Positions 23,486 to 31,812 of a DNA stretch of 64,000 nucleotides are shown here, one piece after another; within the stretch, counting starts at the first letter, position 1; each line of letters begins with the position of its first letter. A program made the position numbers and the translations under genes. This DNA comes from Alkaliphilus oremlandii OhILAs (GTDB taxonomy: Bacteria > Bacillota > Clostridia > Peptostreptococcales > Natronincolaceae): the NCBI RefSeq assembly GCF_000018325.1, contig NC_009922.1, positions 2,728,001 through 2,792,000 of the forward strand, given 5' to 3'. The notes under the pieces are model-generated. The model worked only from the letters and a program-made list of their open reading frames with translations. It was not told the DNA's origin and searched no databases.

Positions 23486-24082
23486 ATGTTTCATACACAA
23501 CAAGCATGCCCTGCTGGAACTACTGCATATGTAATCAGAGCTGGAGACACATTTTTCAGTCTCGCTAGAAGATATAATACAACGGTTGAAGCCATTATGA
23601 GAGCCAATCCTGGTGTAGATCCAAATAGATTGTTCATCGGCCAAATCATTTGTATCCCAACAACTACACCGCCACCAACCAATCCGTGCCCGATACTATC
23701 TATGGGTAGTAGTGGCCCAGATGTGACAAGATTACAGCACCTTCTAATGAGCGCTGGATATAACCCAGGTCCCATCGATGGTATCTTCGGTTCTATGACA
23801 CACTCAGCAGTAATGGCTTTCCAAAGAGATTCCCACATTGCAGTAGACGGCATCGTCGGCCCTCGAACTTGGACTGCACTGGGCGTCAATTGTGGCACTA
23901 CACCGACACCGCCACCAAGCACTTGTCCTGCTGGAACACGACCTTATACAATTGCTGCTGGTGACACTTATTTTACCCTTGCAAGAAGATTCAATACTAC
24001 AGTAGATGCCATTATGAGAGCGAACCCAGGCGTTAATCCAGACAATTTAAGAATCGGTCAAATTATCTGTATGCCTTCATAG
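23486..24082 (+). CDS. LysM - peptidoglycan-binding - LysM protein without signal peptide
   Basis: One of only two plus-strand genes. The 198-residue protein has a LysM domain (residues about 14-58), a PG_binding_1 domain (about 68-135, with SSGPDVTRLQHLLMSAGYNP and DGIVGPRTWTALG) and a second LysM (about 152-197). The two LysM domains are near duplicates (AGDTxFxLARRxNTTVxAIMR in both), joined by Thr/Pro linkers. The N-terminus has no signal peptide. The AAAGGAGGAG ribosome binding site fits the ATG at 23486. Lack of export signal suggests a spore cortex or coat-associated wall binder made in the mother cell, like SafA, though that is inference. A terminator follows. Confidence 0.9.
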   Translation: MFHTQQACPAGTTAYVIRAGDTFFSLARRYNTTVEAIMRANPGVDPNRLFIGQIICIPTTTPPPTNPCPILSMGSSGPDVTRLQHLLMSAGYNPGPIDGIFGSMTHSAVMAFQRDSHIAVDGIVGPRTWTALGVNCGTTPTPPPSTCPAGTRPYTIAAGDTYFTLARRFNTTVDAIMRANPGVNPDNLRIGQIICMPS

Positions 24083-24090
24083 AAGGCACA

Positions 24091-24135
24091 AAAAGCTACC
24101 CAATCAAGACAGCTCTTAATTGGGTAGCTTTTTTA
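24091..24135 (+). terminator. Terminator of the LysM gene
   Basis: AAGCTACCCAAT pairs with ATTGGGTAGCTT and is followed by TTTTTT on the plus strand, 10 bases after the LysM stop. Its A-tract on the other side also makes it usable for the convergent rod-binding protein gene. Confidence 0.88.
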
Positions 24136-24163
24136 TCTTATAAATACGTTATGTTTTTTTCCT

Positions 24164-24526
24164 CTACAAATCTACAGATTCTACTGCTGCACTCTCTTCT
24201 TCTCCATCGGACTCCGATAAAGCAGGTTTTAGCGTATTTCTACTGAGCTGCTTATACAGCTCTCTCGCTAAACCTACACCTTGTCCTTCCGCCATTTCTT
24301 TTGAAAGTTCCTCGTCGTGAAGCTCTTCCATCAGCTGGCGAGCATAGCTCTTCTCCGTTAAGCCTTCTGCATTTAAGCTACTTCTCGATTGCTTCAATAT
24401 GGTATTGATAAAGATACTTTCAAATTCTCTACAAACCTCCATTAACTTCTTTTGGTCCCCTGTAGATTTAATATTTGCTGTTTTATCAATTTGGCTCAAT
24501 GGATTGATTGGATTTAAATTTACCAA
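24164..24526 (-). CDS. Flagellar rod-binding protein (FlgJ N-terminal type)
   Basis: A 120-residue protein matching the rod-binding domain of FlgJ (PF10135 type): LMEVCREFESIFINTILKQS (about residues 29-48) and the Y-x-x-Q-L-M-E-E-L-H-D-E-E-L-S-K-E-M-A helix. The muramidase domain of proteobacterial FlgJ is absent, as in many Firmicutes. The start is TTG at 24526 with an AGAGGGGTGATC ribosome binding site. It follows flhP by 18 bases and so belongs to the flhO-flhP operon. Confidence 0.85.
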   Translation of the reverse strand: MVNLNPINPLSQIDKTANIKSTGDQKKLMEVCREFESIFINTILKQSRSSLNAEGLTEKSYARQLMEELHDEELSKEMAEGQGVGLARELYKQLSRNTLKPALSESDGEEESAAVESVDL

Positions 24527-24544
24527 AGGATCACCCCTCTACTA

Positions 24545-25339
24545 CTATCTTCTTAGATTATTGGCAATCCCTAACATTTCATCAGAGGTTTGAATTGCCT
24601 TAGAGTTAATTTCGTAGGCTCTTTGGGCTGTAATTAAACGTACCATTTCATCTACGATTTGTACATTGGAAGTCTCTAAGTAATTTTGTACAATATCACT
24701 GGTTCTTGCTTCCTCTTCCATAAACACAGCTTCTCCGGAAGCCACCGTCTCTTTATATAAATTCTTCCCTACTGCCAGCAAGCCTTCTGGATTGATGAAG
24801 TTGGCTAGGGCAATGGTGGCAATTTCTTCGATCTCTCCATCTTCTGTCTCAGCAGTGATCAGTCCATTGGCATTGACAGTAATCTCCTTCATTGTACCAT
24901 CAAAATAGATGGCATCTTCAAACTCCGAAACGACGGTGTATCCGTCGGAGGTTACCAGTCGCATCTCGTCCCCCTCTACACTGAGCTTAAAGTTCCCATC
25001 TCTGGTGTAGAAGCGATCGCCACTGGGTGCTTCAATGACAAAGAACCCTTCGCCATTGATGGCCATATCGAATGGATTATCGGTTCTCTCTAAATTCCCC
25101 GTGGTAAATAGCCTCGTGGTCGCCACAGGCATTACGCCATGACCAACTTGCAAATTTACTGGACTTCCTTCTCCATCTACCAAGTTGGTGGTTCTCATAT
25201 TTGCATATAGTAAGTCTTTAAATTCCACTTTTTGTTTCTTGTATCCTGTTGTATTGACGTTGGCTAAGTTATTGGATATGGTATCCATATTCAATTGCTG
25301 TGCCTTCATACCGGAAGCGGCTGTCCATAGCGCTCTCAT
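24545..25339 (-). CDS. flhP: Flagellar basal-body rod protein FlhP (FlgG type)
   Basis: A 264-residue distal-rod protein of the FlgG/FlhP family. N-terminal ALWTAASGMKAQQLNMDTIS and NLANVNTTGYKKQ carry the rod/hook export and polymerisation motif. The middle has NPFDMAINGEGFFVI. The C-terminal D0 helix contains NVQIVDEMVRLITAQRAYEI. The order mbl-flhO-flhP matches Bacillus subtilis, so it is named flhP; by function it corresponds to FlgG. It starts 13 bases after flhO and is followed by the rod-binding protein gene. Confidence 0.93.
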   Translation of the reverse strand: MRALWTAASGMKAQQLNMDTISNNLANVNTTGYKKQKVEFKDLLYANMRTTNLVDGEGSPVNLQVGHGVMPVATTRLFTTGNLERTDNPFDMAINGEGFFVIEAPSGDRFYTRDGNFKLSVEGDEMRLVTSDGYTVVSEFEDAIYFDGTMKEITVNANGLITAETEDGEIEEIATIALANFINPEGLLAVGKNLYKETVASGEAVFMEEEARTSDIVQNYLETSNVQIVDEMVRLITAQRAYEINSKAIQTSDEMLGIANNLRR

Positions 25340-25352
25340 TTATTCTCCCCCT

Positions 25353-26426
25353 TTATAGTTTCCCTATATCGTTCACTGCCTTCTGCAGCATTTCGTCATA
25401 AGCCTTCACCATTTTACTGCTTGCTTCGTAGGACCTCATGGTGCTGATCATCTTTACCATTTCATCGATGGTACTAATGTTGGATCCCTCTAAGAATCCT
25501 TGAAGCACTTCACCAGTAAAGGGGGTCTCCTCTACCTCTAGCCCTTCTCTTACAATATAATAGGATTGTCCGAATTTATCTAAACTGTTCAGATTCGAAA
25601 TATCCGTCATGCTGATTTGATTTACCAGCTGTCCAGCCACGATAACCTGTCCATTTTCCTTCACCTGAAACTCCTGATTGCCTACGTTGATTGGACCGTT
25701 TTGTCCCAATAGCAGATAGCCTTCCGCAGTAACTAAGTTTCCATTTGGTCCCAGTGAAAAGCTACCATTTCTAGTGTACATCGGTCCCTCCGGTGTCTGT
25801 ACTCTAAAGAATCCAGTACCATCGATGGCAAAGTTTAGTGGGCTTCCAGTTTCCTCCAATGTTCCCTGTAAAAAGTTTACATGGGTTCTTTCAAATCGCT
25901 TTCCACCATTAATTGTTCCGATAACATCTTGCGCAGGTCTATGTATTAAGTCCATTGCTCCGCCACCTGCTGTAATTCTACCTCGTTGATCTATTTGAAC
26001 ATTGTTATTATCTACACGAATCCTTGTCCCTTGTCCACTTAGAACGAAGTTGCCTTCCGTCCAGTCAATTTCGCCTCCACTAGTACGGCCATAGGTTCTC
26101 AAATAACCGTCCTCATCTACTGTAAACTTCAGGTCTCTGCTATAGCTTTTTCCCATGGGGCCTTCTACTGTAAAGAATCCTCTTTCCGTAGATAAAATAT
26201 AACCTTCTCCATCCCTATCGATATCTAGGTTCCCGTTCAGCTTAATGGTTTGATTCGGTATCTCACCATTGATTTTCTTTATTAAAACCTCTGGAAATGT
26301 TTCTGCCACTAAAACATCCTTTTTAAAGCCTGTCGTATTGACATTGGCCATATTATTGGATGTAATATCTAACATTCTTTGATTTGTTTGCATCGAAGAT
26401 ACCGCTGTATACAATCCTCTAAACAT
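25353..26426 (-). CDS. flhO: Flagellar basal-body rod protein FlhO (FlgF type)
   Basis: A 357-residue rod protein, FlgF-like. Its N-terminus is FRGLYTAVSSMQTNQRMLDI followed by NNMANVNTTGFKKD, and its C-terminal helix contains STIDEMVKMISTMRSYEAS. It is longer than the usual 270 residues because the central surface domain is expanded (residues about 80-180), a variation seen in Clostridia. It lies 82 bases after mbl and is preceded by a sigma-D-like promoter, fitting late flagellar expression separate from mbl. Confidence 0.92.
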   Translation of the reverse strand: MFRGLYTAVSSMQTNQRMLDITSNNMANVNTTGFKKDVLVAETFPEVLIKKINGEIPNQTIKLNGNLDIDRDGEGYILSTERGFFTVEGPMGKSYSRDLKFTVDEDGYLRTYGRTSGGEIDWTEGNFVLSGQGTRIRVDNNNVQIDQRGRITAGGGAMDLIHRPAQDVIGTINGGKRFERTHVNFLQGTLEETGSPLNFAIDGTGFFRVQTPEGPMYTRNGSFSLGPNGNLVTAEGYLLLGQNGPINVGNQEFQVKENGQVIVAGQLVNQISMTDISNLNSLDKFGQSYYIVREGLEVEETPFTGEVLQGFLEGSNISTIDEMVKMISTMRSYEASSKMVKAYDEMLQKAVNDIGKL

Positions 26427-26458
26427 AGTTTCACCTCGTATTCTAGTCTCCTTATATA

Positions 26459-26484
26459 TTATCGGACTTTCTAGGGATTTTCTA
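26459..26484 (-). promoter_or_regulatory. Sigma-D type promoter of flhO-flhP
   Basis: On the minus strand TAGA (26484-26481), 14 bases, TCCGATAA (26466-26459). Each half has one mismatch to the TAAA / GCCGATAA sigma-28 consensus. It lies between mbl and flhO. In Bacillus flhO-flhP is also sigma-D dependent. Confidence 0.6.
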
Positions 26485-26507
26485 TAGGTCTTTTGTTCCC
26501 TATTTCT

Positions 26508-27530
26508 CTATTTATAGGCATTTTTTGTGTTTTGACTTCTTTCTAGCATCTGCATAGAATCTAAAGCACTGCCCGTTCCCTTCGCAACACATGAAACAGC
26601 GTCCTCTGCAATATACACCGGGATACCCGTTCTTTTTTCAATCAGCTTATTGAAGCCCCATAAAAGAGCGCCCCCACCAGTCATGACAATCCCTTGGTTT
26701 GCAATATCCGATGCCAGCTCTGGCGGTGTCTTTTCTAATACACCATGTACCGCATCTGCAATTGCAGCTACGGACTCTTCTAAAGCCTCTACAATTTCTT
26801 CGCTACTTACTTTAATATTTACTGGCAATCCAGAAACAAGATTTCTTCCTTTTACATCCATAAATACTTCTTTCTCTCTAGGATATGCACCACCAATATT
26901 GATTTTGATATCTTCTGCGGTTCGCTCACCGATCATAATATTGTGACGTTTTCTCATATAGCGGGTAATCGCTTCATCAAATCTATCCCCTGCTACTTTA
27001 ATGGATGTGCTTACAACAATCCCACCTAAGGATATCACAGCGATATCTGAAGTACCGCCCCCAATGTCGACGATCATATGTCCGTTTGGCTGAGCAATAT
27101 CCAGCCCTGCACCGATTGCAGCTGCGATAGGCTCCTCTATTAAATACGTTGTTCTTGCACCTGCTTCATTGGTCGCATCGATTACAGCTCTCTTTTCAAC
27201 CTCTGTAACACCGCTGGGCACACAAACGATGATCTTTGGTTTGAAAAATAGTTTTTTGCCCGTTGTTTTCTGCATGAAATATTTTAACATTCTTTCCGTC
27301 ACATCATAGTCTGAAATAACACCATCCTTCAATGGTCTTATTGCAACGATATTCCCAGGTGTTCTACCTAGCATTCTACGAGCTTCTTCTCCCACTGCTA
27401 AAACCTGATTCGTATTTTTATCAATAGCAACTACAGAAGGCTCTTGCAGCACAATTCCTTTTCCTTTAACAAAAACTAATACACTGGCAGTACCTAAGTC
27501 TATACCAATATCTGCTCCAAAACCGAACAT
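26508..27530 (-). CDS. mbl: MreB-like actin homologue Mbl
   Basis: A 340-residue bacterial actin of the MreB/Mbl family that organises lateral wall synthesis under the membrane. Phosphate-1 motif DIGIDLGTASVLVFVKGKG at the N-terminus, phosphate-2 MIVDIGGGTSDIAVISLGG (about residues 155-173) and the adenosine loop GIVMTGGGALLWGFN are all intact. The ATG at 27530 follows GGAGGGACATATC and is preferred over one at 27551. It lies between spoIIID and flhO as in Bacillus, so mbl is favoured over mreB. No mreCD genes are nearby. Confidence 0.94.
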   Translation of the reverse strand: MFGFGADIGIDLGTASVLVFVKGKGIVLQEPSVVAIDKNTNQVLAVGEEARRMLGRTPGNIVAIRPLKDGVISDYDVTERMLKYFMQKTTGKKLFFKPKIIVCVPSGVTEVEKRAVIDATNEAGARTTYLIEEPIAAAIGAGLDIAQPNGHMIVDIGGGTSDIAVISLGGIVVSTSIKVAGDRFDEAITRYMRKRHNIMIGERTAEDIKINIGGAYPREKEVFMDVKGRNLVSGLPVNIKVSSEEIVEALEESVAAIADAVHGVLEKTPPELASDIANQGIVMTGGGALLWGFNKLIEKRTGIPVYIAEDAVSCVAKGTGSALDSMQMLERSQNTKNAYK

Positions 27531-27753
27531 GATATGTCCCTCCATTTTCATATATTATTAAGATCTTTTCTATTTTGTTAAGTTCCCTGTCTATTATATT
27601 ATTAAATTCTACATTATGCGATAAAAACTAAGTAAATCCGAACAACAAAAATTGTCAATCTTTTCAACTATACTTTATTCTTGATAAGTACAAAAATTCC
27701 TTCTTTTATATGTAATTTTTTATTATAAAATTTGGAGGGATTTATTGGATTTT

Positions 27754-27845
27754 GCCGCAGTCTCATTGGACAATTTTATTCTCTCTTCAATTGCATAAAT
27801 TGGGTTATTTCGTAGTCTGGCAAATTGGGTTCGGTCATAAAAAAA
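27754..27845 (+). repeat. Dispersed repeat, copy C (internally rearranged)
   Basis: It starts GCCGCAGTCTCATTGGACAA and ends CAAATTGGGTTCGGTCATAA plus an A-tract. About 30 bases of the middle are lost and a partial TAAATTGGGTTA end is duplicated inside. The A-tract is shared with the T-tract of the spoIIID terminator. The gap 27531-27872 otherwise holds only AT-rich sequence that should contain the mbl promoter; no confident box was found. Confidence 0.8.
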
Positions 27846-27872
27846 TTCAGATGGGTATAAAATCCATCTGAA
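27839..27872 (-). terminator. Terminator of spoIIID
   Basis: TTCAGATGGATTTTATACCCATCTGAA on the minus strand forms a 9-bp stem and is followed by seven T. It lies immediately after the spoIIID stop codon. Confidence 0.88.
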
Positions 27873-28130
27873 TCAACTCTTCTTTATTGACTTATATTTC
27901 ATCTTCGTAGCTTTACCGCCTCTTATGTGTCTTTCTGCCTTATTAGCATCAAGTATATTTTTTACTTGATTCGCTATTAGAGGGTTTATCTTAGGAAGTC
28001 GCTCTGTAACATCTTTATGGACTGTACTTTTGCTTACCCCAAATACGCGAGCCGTTTGCCTGACAGTAGCACCCTCGTTAATAATATAATTAGCTATTTC
28101 CATAGCTCGCTTTTCTATGTAGTCCTTCAC
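27873..28130 (-). CDS. spoIIID: Sporulation transcription factor SpoIIID
   Basis: An 85-residue mother-cell DNA-binding protein that switches the sigma-E to sigma-K programme. It has the N-terminal helix DYIEKRAMEIANYIINEGAT, the HTH VRQTARVFGVSKSTVHKDVT (about residues 22-41), and the basic C-terminus RHIRGGKATKMKYK that contacts DNA in SpoIIID. The start is GTG at 28130 after a GGGAGGT ribosome binding site. Its position between spoIIQ and mbl matches Bacillus. The region just upstream should hold its promoter, but no sigma-E box was clear. Confidence 0.97.
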   Translation of the reverse strand: MKDYIEKRAMEIANYIINEGATVRQTARVFGVSKSTVHKDVTERLPKINPLIANQVKNILDANKAERHIRGGKATKMKYKSIKKS

Positions 28131-28278
28131 AGTATTAACCTCCCTCTATTATAGCTCTTAGTCTATAATATGAAGGGGGGCAGAGATTTAGAATTACTTA
28201 TTTTGAACACTTTAAATTTTAATCTAGGCTGAAGTTTTTAAGGGCGACATAAAATTTGTATTCGTGGGCAAATAAATT

Positions 28279-29166
28279 TTATTTAGATAAGTACAGTTGT
28301 GGGTCTACAAATTTATCATCGATCAATACTTGAAAATGTAGGAGTGGACCTTCCAAAGCCTTGTTGGAAGCCGTTTTACCAACACCACTGATAGTCTGTC
28401 CTTTTTTAATTTGATCGCCTACTTTAACCATGACAGCGGTAGATAGGTTGCTATACCTTGTATACATATCATTGTCATGTTTCAGAGTGATGGTGATGCC
28501 ATCAATCTTATCCGTAAGGACTTCTACCACTTCGCCATCCAAGGCAGCCTTTACAGGGGTTCCTTCTTTGGCTTTAATATCCATCCCCTTATGGGTACTC
28601 CATTGATCTAAGGTTTGATGGTAAACCAGGTGATCGTCTGCAAAAGGCAGCGTTATTTCTCCTGCCACCGGAAGCATCATGATTGTGGAAGTTGAAGCCT
28701 CTGCTACAGGACCTCTATCCTCTGTATCTTCCACGGCCGCAACATCTTTATTTTCTTTGACCTCTTCTACAGGCTCTTTCGCCTTGTTTTCTTTCGAATC
28801 TTTTTCTTTTGGCGTATGGATTTCCTCTGTAGCAGATGGTATTTGTTTTGTATCCGTCACATCCGGTTTTCCTTGACCAATTTTTCCAGTTTCCTGCACA
28901 TCTTCATTGTCCTCTATCTTCCTTGTAGAGTCCTCTACCAACGTTACCTCTGGCTGTAAATCTTCCCCCAAGGGGTTTGTGGGACCCTCTCCAATGAAAT
29001 ATTGGTCCTTATTATTGACCCAAATGGCGGTAGAAGTGACAATTCCTACACATAGAATTAAAATAATATAAAATCCTTGTTTATCCATGATTTGATAGAT
29101 GGACTTTTTTTCTCTTTTTTTATGATTTTTGTTATTGTCATCGTGATTATTGTTTTCTAATGACAT
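28279..29166 (-). CDS. spoIIQ: SpoIIQ-like M23 peptidase-fold sporulation protein
   Basis: A 295-residue single-pass membrane protein: basic N-terminus, one membrane segment (about residues 23-43), a long acidic Lys/Glu/Thr linker, then a LytM/M23 domain (about 165-290). The HxxxD zinc motif is present (THKGMDIKAKEGTPV). The terminal HxH motif reads LLHFQV, so the first His, the catalytic one, is replaced by Leu. Position between spoIID and spoIIID fits SpoIIQ, which links forespore to mother-cell SpoIIIAH across the septum. The ATG at 29166 follows AAAGGAGGTGGG and is preferred to one at 29196. Confidence 0.88.
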   Translation of the reverse strand: MSLENNNHDDNNKNHKKREKKSIYQIMDKQGFYIILILCVGIVTSTAIWVNNKDQYFIGEGPTNPLGEDLQPEVTLVEDSTRKIEDNEDVQETGKIGQGKPDVTDTKQIPSATEEIHTPKEKDSKENKAKEPVEEVKENKDVAAVEDTEDRGPVAEASTSTIMMLPVAGEITLPFADDHLVYHQTLDQWSTHKGMDIKAKEGTPVKAALDGEVVEVLTDKIDGITITLKHDNDMYTRYSNLSTAVMVKVGDQIKKGQTISGVGKTASNKALEGPLLHFQVLIDDKFVDPQLYLSK

Positions 29167-29185
29167 AATCCCACCTCCTTTTTTT

Positions 29186-29213
29186 ATTATTGCCACTTGA
29201 AAATCTTATATAC
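29186..29213 (-). promoter_or_regulatory. Possible sigma-F promoter of spoIIQ
   Basis: On the minus strand GTATA (29213-29209), 14 bases, GGCAATAAT (29194-29186). The second box fits the sigma-F -10 pattern GGnnAnAnT at every fixed position. The spacer is one or two bases short of the usual. In Bacillus spoIIQ is sigma-F dependent. Confidence 0.4.
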
Positions 29214-29283
29214 AGGCTTCAACAAAAAAAGTTGGTGCTCGGTGCATTTCGTGCATTATTAATTAATTTTTTAATCGGTTCTA

Positions 29284-30291
29284 TTAGCGATTCTTATGAC
29301 TTTTTAATATATTGAGACTGACGCCCTGGTAATAGTGCTTTAGAATTTCATTAAAGGCCTTTCCTTCTTTTGCCATACCATTGGCTCCCCATTGGCTCAT
29401 GCCCACCCTGTGACCATAGCCCTTTGTCGTAAAGCTTACATTATTTCCTTTCACATCCACAGTGAAATTTGCAGACCTTAAATCAAAGCTCTCTCTAATA
29501 TCCCTACCAGAAAGCTCTTTGTTGCCTACCTTGACTCTCTTCACACTACCTCCATTGGTTCTTTCCAGTATATTGATCTCAGATGCCAGCTTCCTTTGGT
29601 TGATCTGAATATCTTTATGTCTGCTTTCCATTTTTGATACAAATTCCCGAGCAGAAATTGTCAAGGTATCAACGAGGACGGGAGAACCTTCCTCGTAAGG
29701 GCTGGACACACTTCTTAGATACGGTAGTGCACTGCTAAACACGTCTTCTGAGTTCTCTGTAATACCACCACTGGTAGAATGATATAAAGGCTCTATGGGC
29801 TTCATATTATAAGTCATAACAATCCCCTTTGTGGATGATACCGCTTCTTTTATTTTAGGTAAATATTGCTTCATCCACTTGTTTCCATGGCGTTCCTTCA
29901 GCTCTTCTGTAGATAACCATTCCTGACAATGCTGATGGTTTGTACAGAGAATTGCGCCGGGATGCTGAGGGTGACCTGCATCTTGGTTGACATCCTTTCT
30001 CCAAACAGCATAGGTTCTGGCAGCTACGGCTTGCGCCTTTAAAGCCTCCATTTCAAAAGCGGCAGGTGTCTCGGCAGCTACAACGCCAATCAGATATCGC
30101 TCCAATTCTAACTCCATAATTTTATTGGTTTTATGATTGTATACGGTTACAGTGAGATCGGATTCAACTACATTTTTTTCCACAGGCTTGTCTTTCATTG
30201 GAATAGAAATATCACAGCTCGTTACAATAATCATCGGCATCACCAATGTGACGACCAAGAAAAAAATAACACCAAAAAAAATACCCTTCAT
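29284..30291 (-). CDS. spoIID: Stage II sporulation protein D (SpoIID)
   Basis: A 335-residue membrane-anchored lytic transglycosylase acting in septal peptidoglycan removal and engulfment. An N-terminal membrane segment (about residues 3-24) precedes the SpoIID domain. The signature includes LIGVVAAETPAAFEMEALKA (about residues 67-86), whose Glu corresponds to the catalytic residue of the family, then AVAARTYAVWRKD, YHSTSGGITENSEDVF and the terminal GYGHRVGMSQWGANGMAKEG. It follows murA by about 60 bases, in the order murA-spoIID-spoIIQ known from Bacillus. Confidence 0.97.
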   Translation of the reverse strand: MKGIFFGVIFFLVVTLVMPMIIVTSCDISIPMKDKPVEKNVVESDLTVTVYNHKTNKIMELELERYLIGVVAAETPAAFEMEALKAQAVAARTYAVWRKDVNQDAGHPQHPGAILCTNHQHCQEWLSTEELKERHGNKWMKQYLPKIKEAVSSTKGIVMTYNMKPIEPLYHSTSGGITENSEDVFSSALPYLRSVSSPYEEGSPVLVDTLTISAREFVSKMESRHKDIQINQRKLASEINILERTNGGSVKRVKVGNKELSGRDIRESFDLRSANFTVDVKGNNVSFTTKGYGHRVGMSQWGANGMAKEGKAFNEILKHYYQGVSLNILKSHKNR

Positions 30292-30353
30292 CTGCCACAG
30301 CCCCTTACAGTCTAGTATATGTAAGGTATATGTGGTGAATTCGGGTTTTAGAA

Positions 30354-31637
30354 CTATATATTTTCCTGTACTTCTTCCTCTTCACTTTCTTCTCTATAAA
30401 TATTGGCCCCTAAAGCTGCCAGTTTTTTTTCAATGTCCACATAACCTCTATCAACATGGTATGTGTTGGAAATTTCTGTGGTACCCTCTGCTACCAGTCC
30501 AGATAAAATCAATGCTGCTCCAGCTCTCAAATCCGTTGCCTTCACTGGTGCACCTAAAAGAGATTCTTTTCCTTCGATAATAGCACTACGGCCCTCTATT
30601 TTAATATCTGCGCCCATTCTTTTTAGTTCGCTAACATGCATAAATCGATTTTCAAAAACAGTTTCAATGGTGATACTGGTTCCATCAGCAATGCTCATTA
30701 ATGCCATAAATTGGGACTGCATATCTGTTGGAAAACCAGGGTACGGCATGGTTTTAATATCTACTGCCCGCGGTCTATTTTTGCCGATGACCCGAATGCC
30801 ATTTCCTTCCTCGATCACTTCAATATCAGCTTCCTTTAGCTTTGCTATGACAGGCTTTAAATGGCCGGGCACCACATTGTCTATTAAAACATTGCCTCCA
30901 GTAATAGCGGCTGCAATCATATAGGTTCCTGCCTCTACTCTATCTGGGATCACCGGATGTACAGCACCTCTCAACTGCTTTACGCCGTTGATTCGAATGG
31001 TGTCCGTACCTGCACCCTTTACATCTGCACCCATTTTATTTAAGAAGTTTGCCAGATCTGTAATTTCCGGTTCTTCTGCAGCATTTTCAATAATTGTTTG
31101 GCCTTCTGCCAGTACTGCTGCCATCATAATATTTTCTGTGGCACCTACACTGGGAAAATCTAAATATATTTGAGCGCCTACCAGCTTCTCCGCTGAAGCC
31201 TCTACAAAACCATACCCTAAGGTGATCTCTGCGCCCAGTGCCTTAAAGCCCTTTAAATGCAGATCAATTGGTCTCGTTCCAATGGCACATCCTCCTGGCA
31301 TGGAGATCCTTGCTCTACCCATGCGCGCTAAAAGAGGTCCCATCACTAAAAATGATGCTCTCATTTTTCTAACAAGCTCATAAGGAGCTTCCACTTCATC
31401 TATTCCACTGGCGGTTACTTCCACCTTGTCTCTCTCTAAACGTTTTACGTCTGCACCCAAACTAGATAATACTTCACAAATCACATCTACATCTCTTAAA
31501 GCCGGTACTTCCTCTAAAATGCATTTTTCTGTAGATAGTAAAGTGGCAGCCAGTATTGGGAGAACTGCATTTTTAGCACCGCTTACACGAACGGTTCCTT
31601 CCAATGGTCCACTTTTTTTCACGATAATTTTAGACAA
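30354..31637 (-). CDS. murA: UDP-N-acetylglucosamine 1-carboxyvinyltransferase MurA
   Basis: MurA transfers enolpyruvate from PEP to UDP-GlcNAc, the first committed step of peptidoglycan synthesis, in the cytosol. Family features: KIIVKKSGPLEGTVRVSGAK at the N-terminus, the catalytic Cys in the loop MPGGCAIGTRPIDLHLKG (about residues 112-129), and VENRFMHVSELKRMGADI. An ATG at 31658 is possible, but GTGAGGAAG lies at the right distance for the TTG at 31637, giving the normal N-terminus SKIIV, so that start is used. The fosfomycin-target Cys is present. Neighbours ywmB and spoIID match the Bacillus murAA locus. Confidence 0.96.
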   Translation of the reverse strand: MSKIIVKKSGPLEGTVRVSGAKNAVLPILAATLLSTEKCILEEVPALRDVDVICEVLSSLGADVKRLERDKVEVTASGIDEVEAPYELVRKMRASFLVMGPLLARMGRARISMPGGCAIGTRPIDLHLKGFKALGAEITLGYGFVEASAEKLVGAQIYLDFPSVGATENIMMAAVLAEGQTIIENAAEEPEITDLANFLNKMGADVKGAGTDTIRINGVKQLRGAVHPVIPDRVEAGTYMIAAAITGGNVLIDNVVPGHLKPVIAKLKEADIEVIEEGNGIRVIGKNRPRAVDIKTMPYPGFPTDMQSQFMALMSIADGTSITIETVFENRFMHVSELKRMGADIKIEGRSAIIEGKESLLGAPVKATDLRAGAALILSGLVAEGTTEISNTYHVDRGYVDIEKKLAALGANIYREESEEEEVQENI

Positions 31638-31812
31638 TGATTCTTCCTCACTTTCCATGACTGTTCTATATAAAATTACGCAACCGAAGCTGCTTCATGG
31701 CGCACCTCGCTTTTAACATAGTGAAAAGCTTTGCGTGCTTTCAATTACTCTATGATGTACTCAGTTTTTGGCTACAATAGAAATTTCGAGTACCTAGAAA
31801 GTATATCTTTCC

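Noticed and set aside
23486..24082. Internal repeats that could be mistaken for a CRISPR-like or tandem DNA repeat
   Set aside because: They are two diverged protein-coding LysM domains in frame, not regularly spaced identical DNA repeats.
28131..28180. Sigma-E promoter before spoIIID
   Set aside because: TCATATT fits a -35 box, but the downstream TATAAT does not fit a sigma-E -10 and the spacing is poor, so no call was made.
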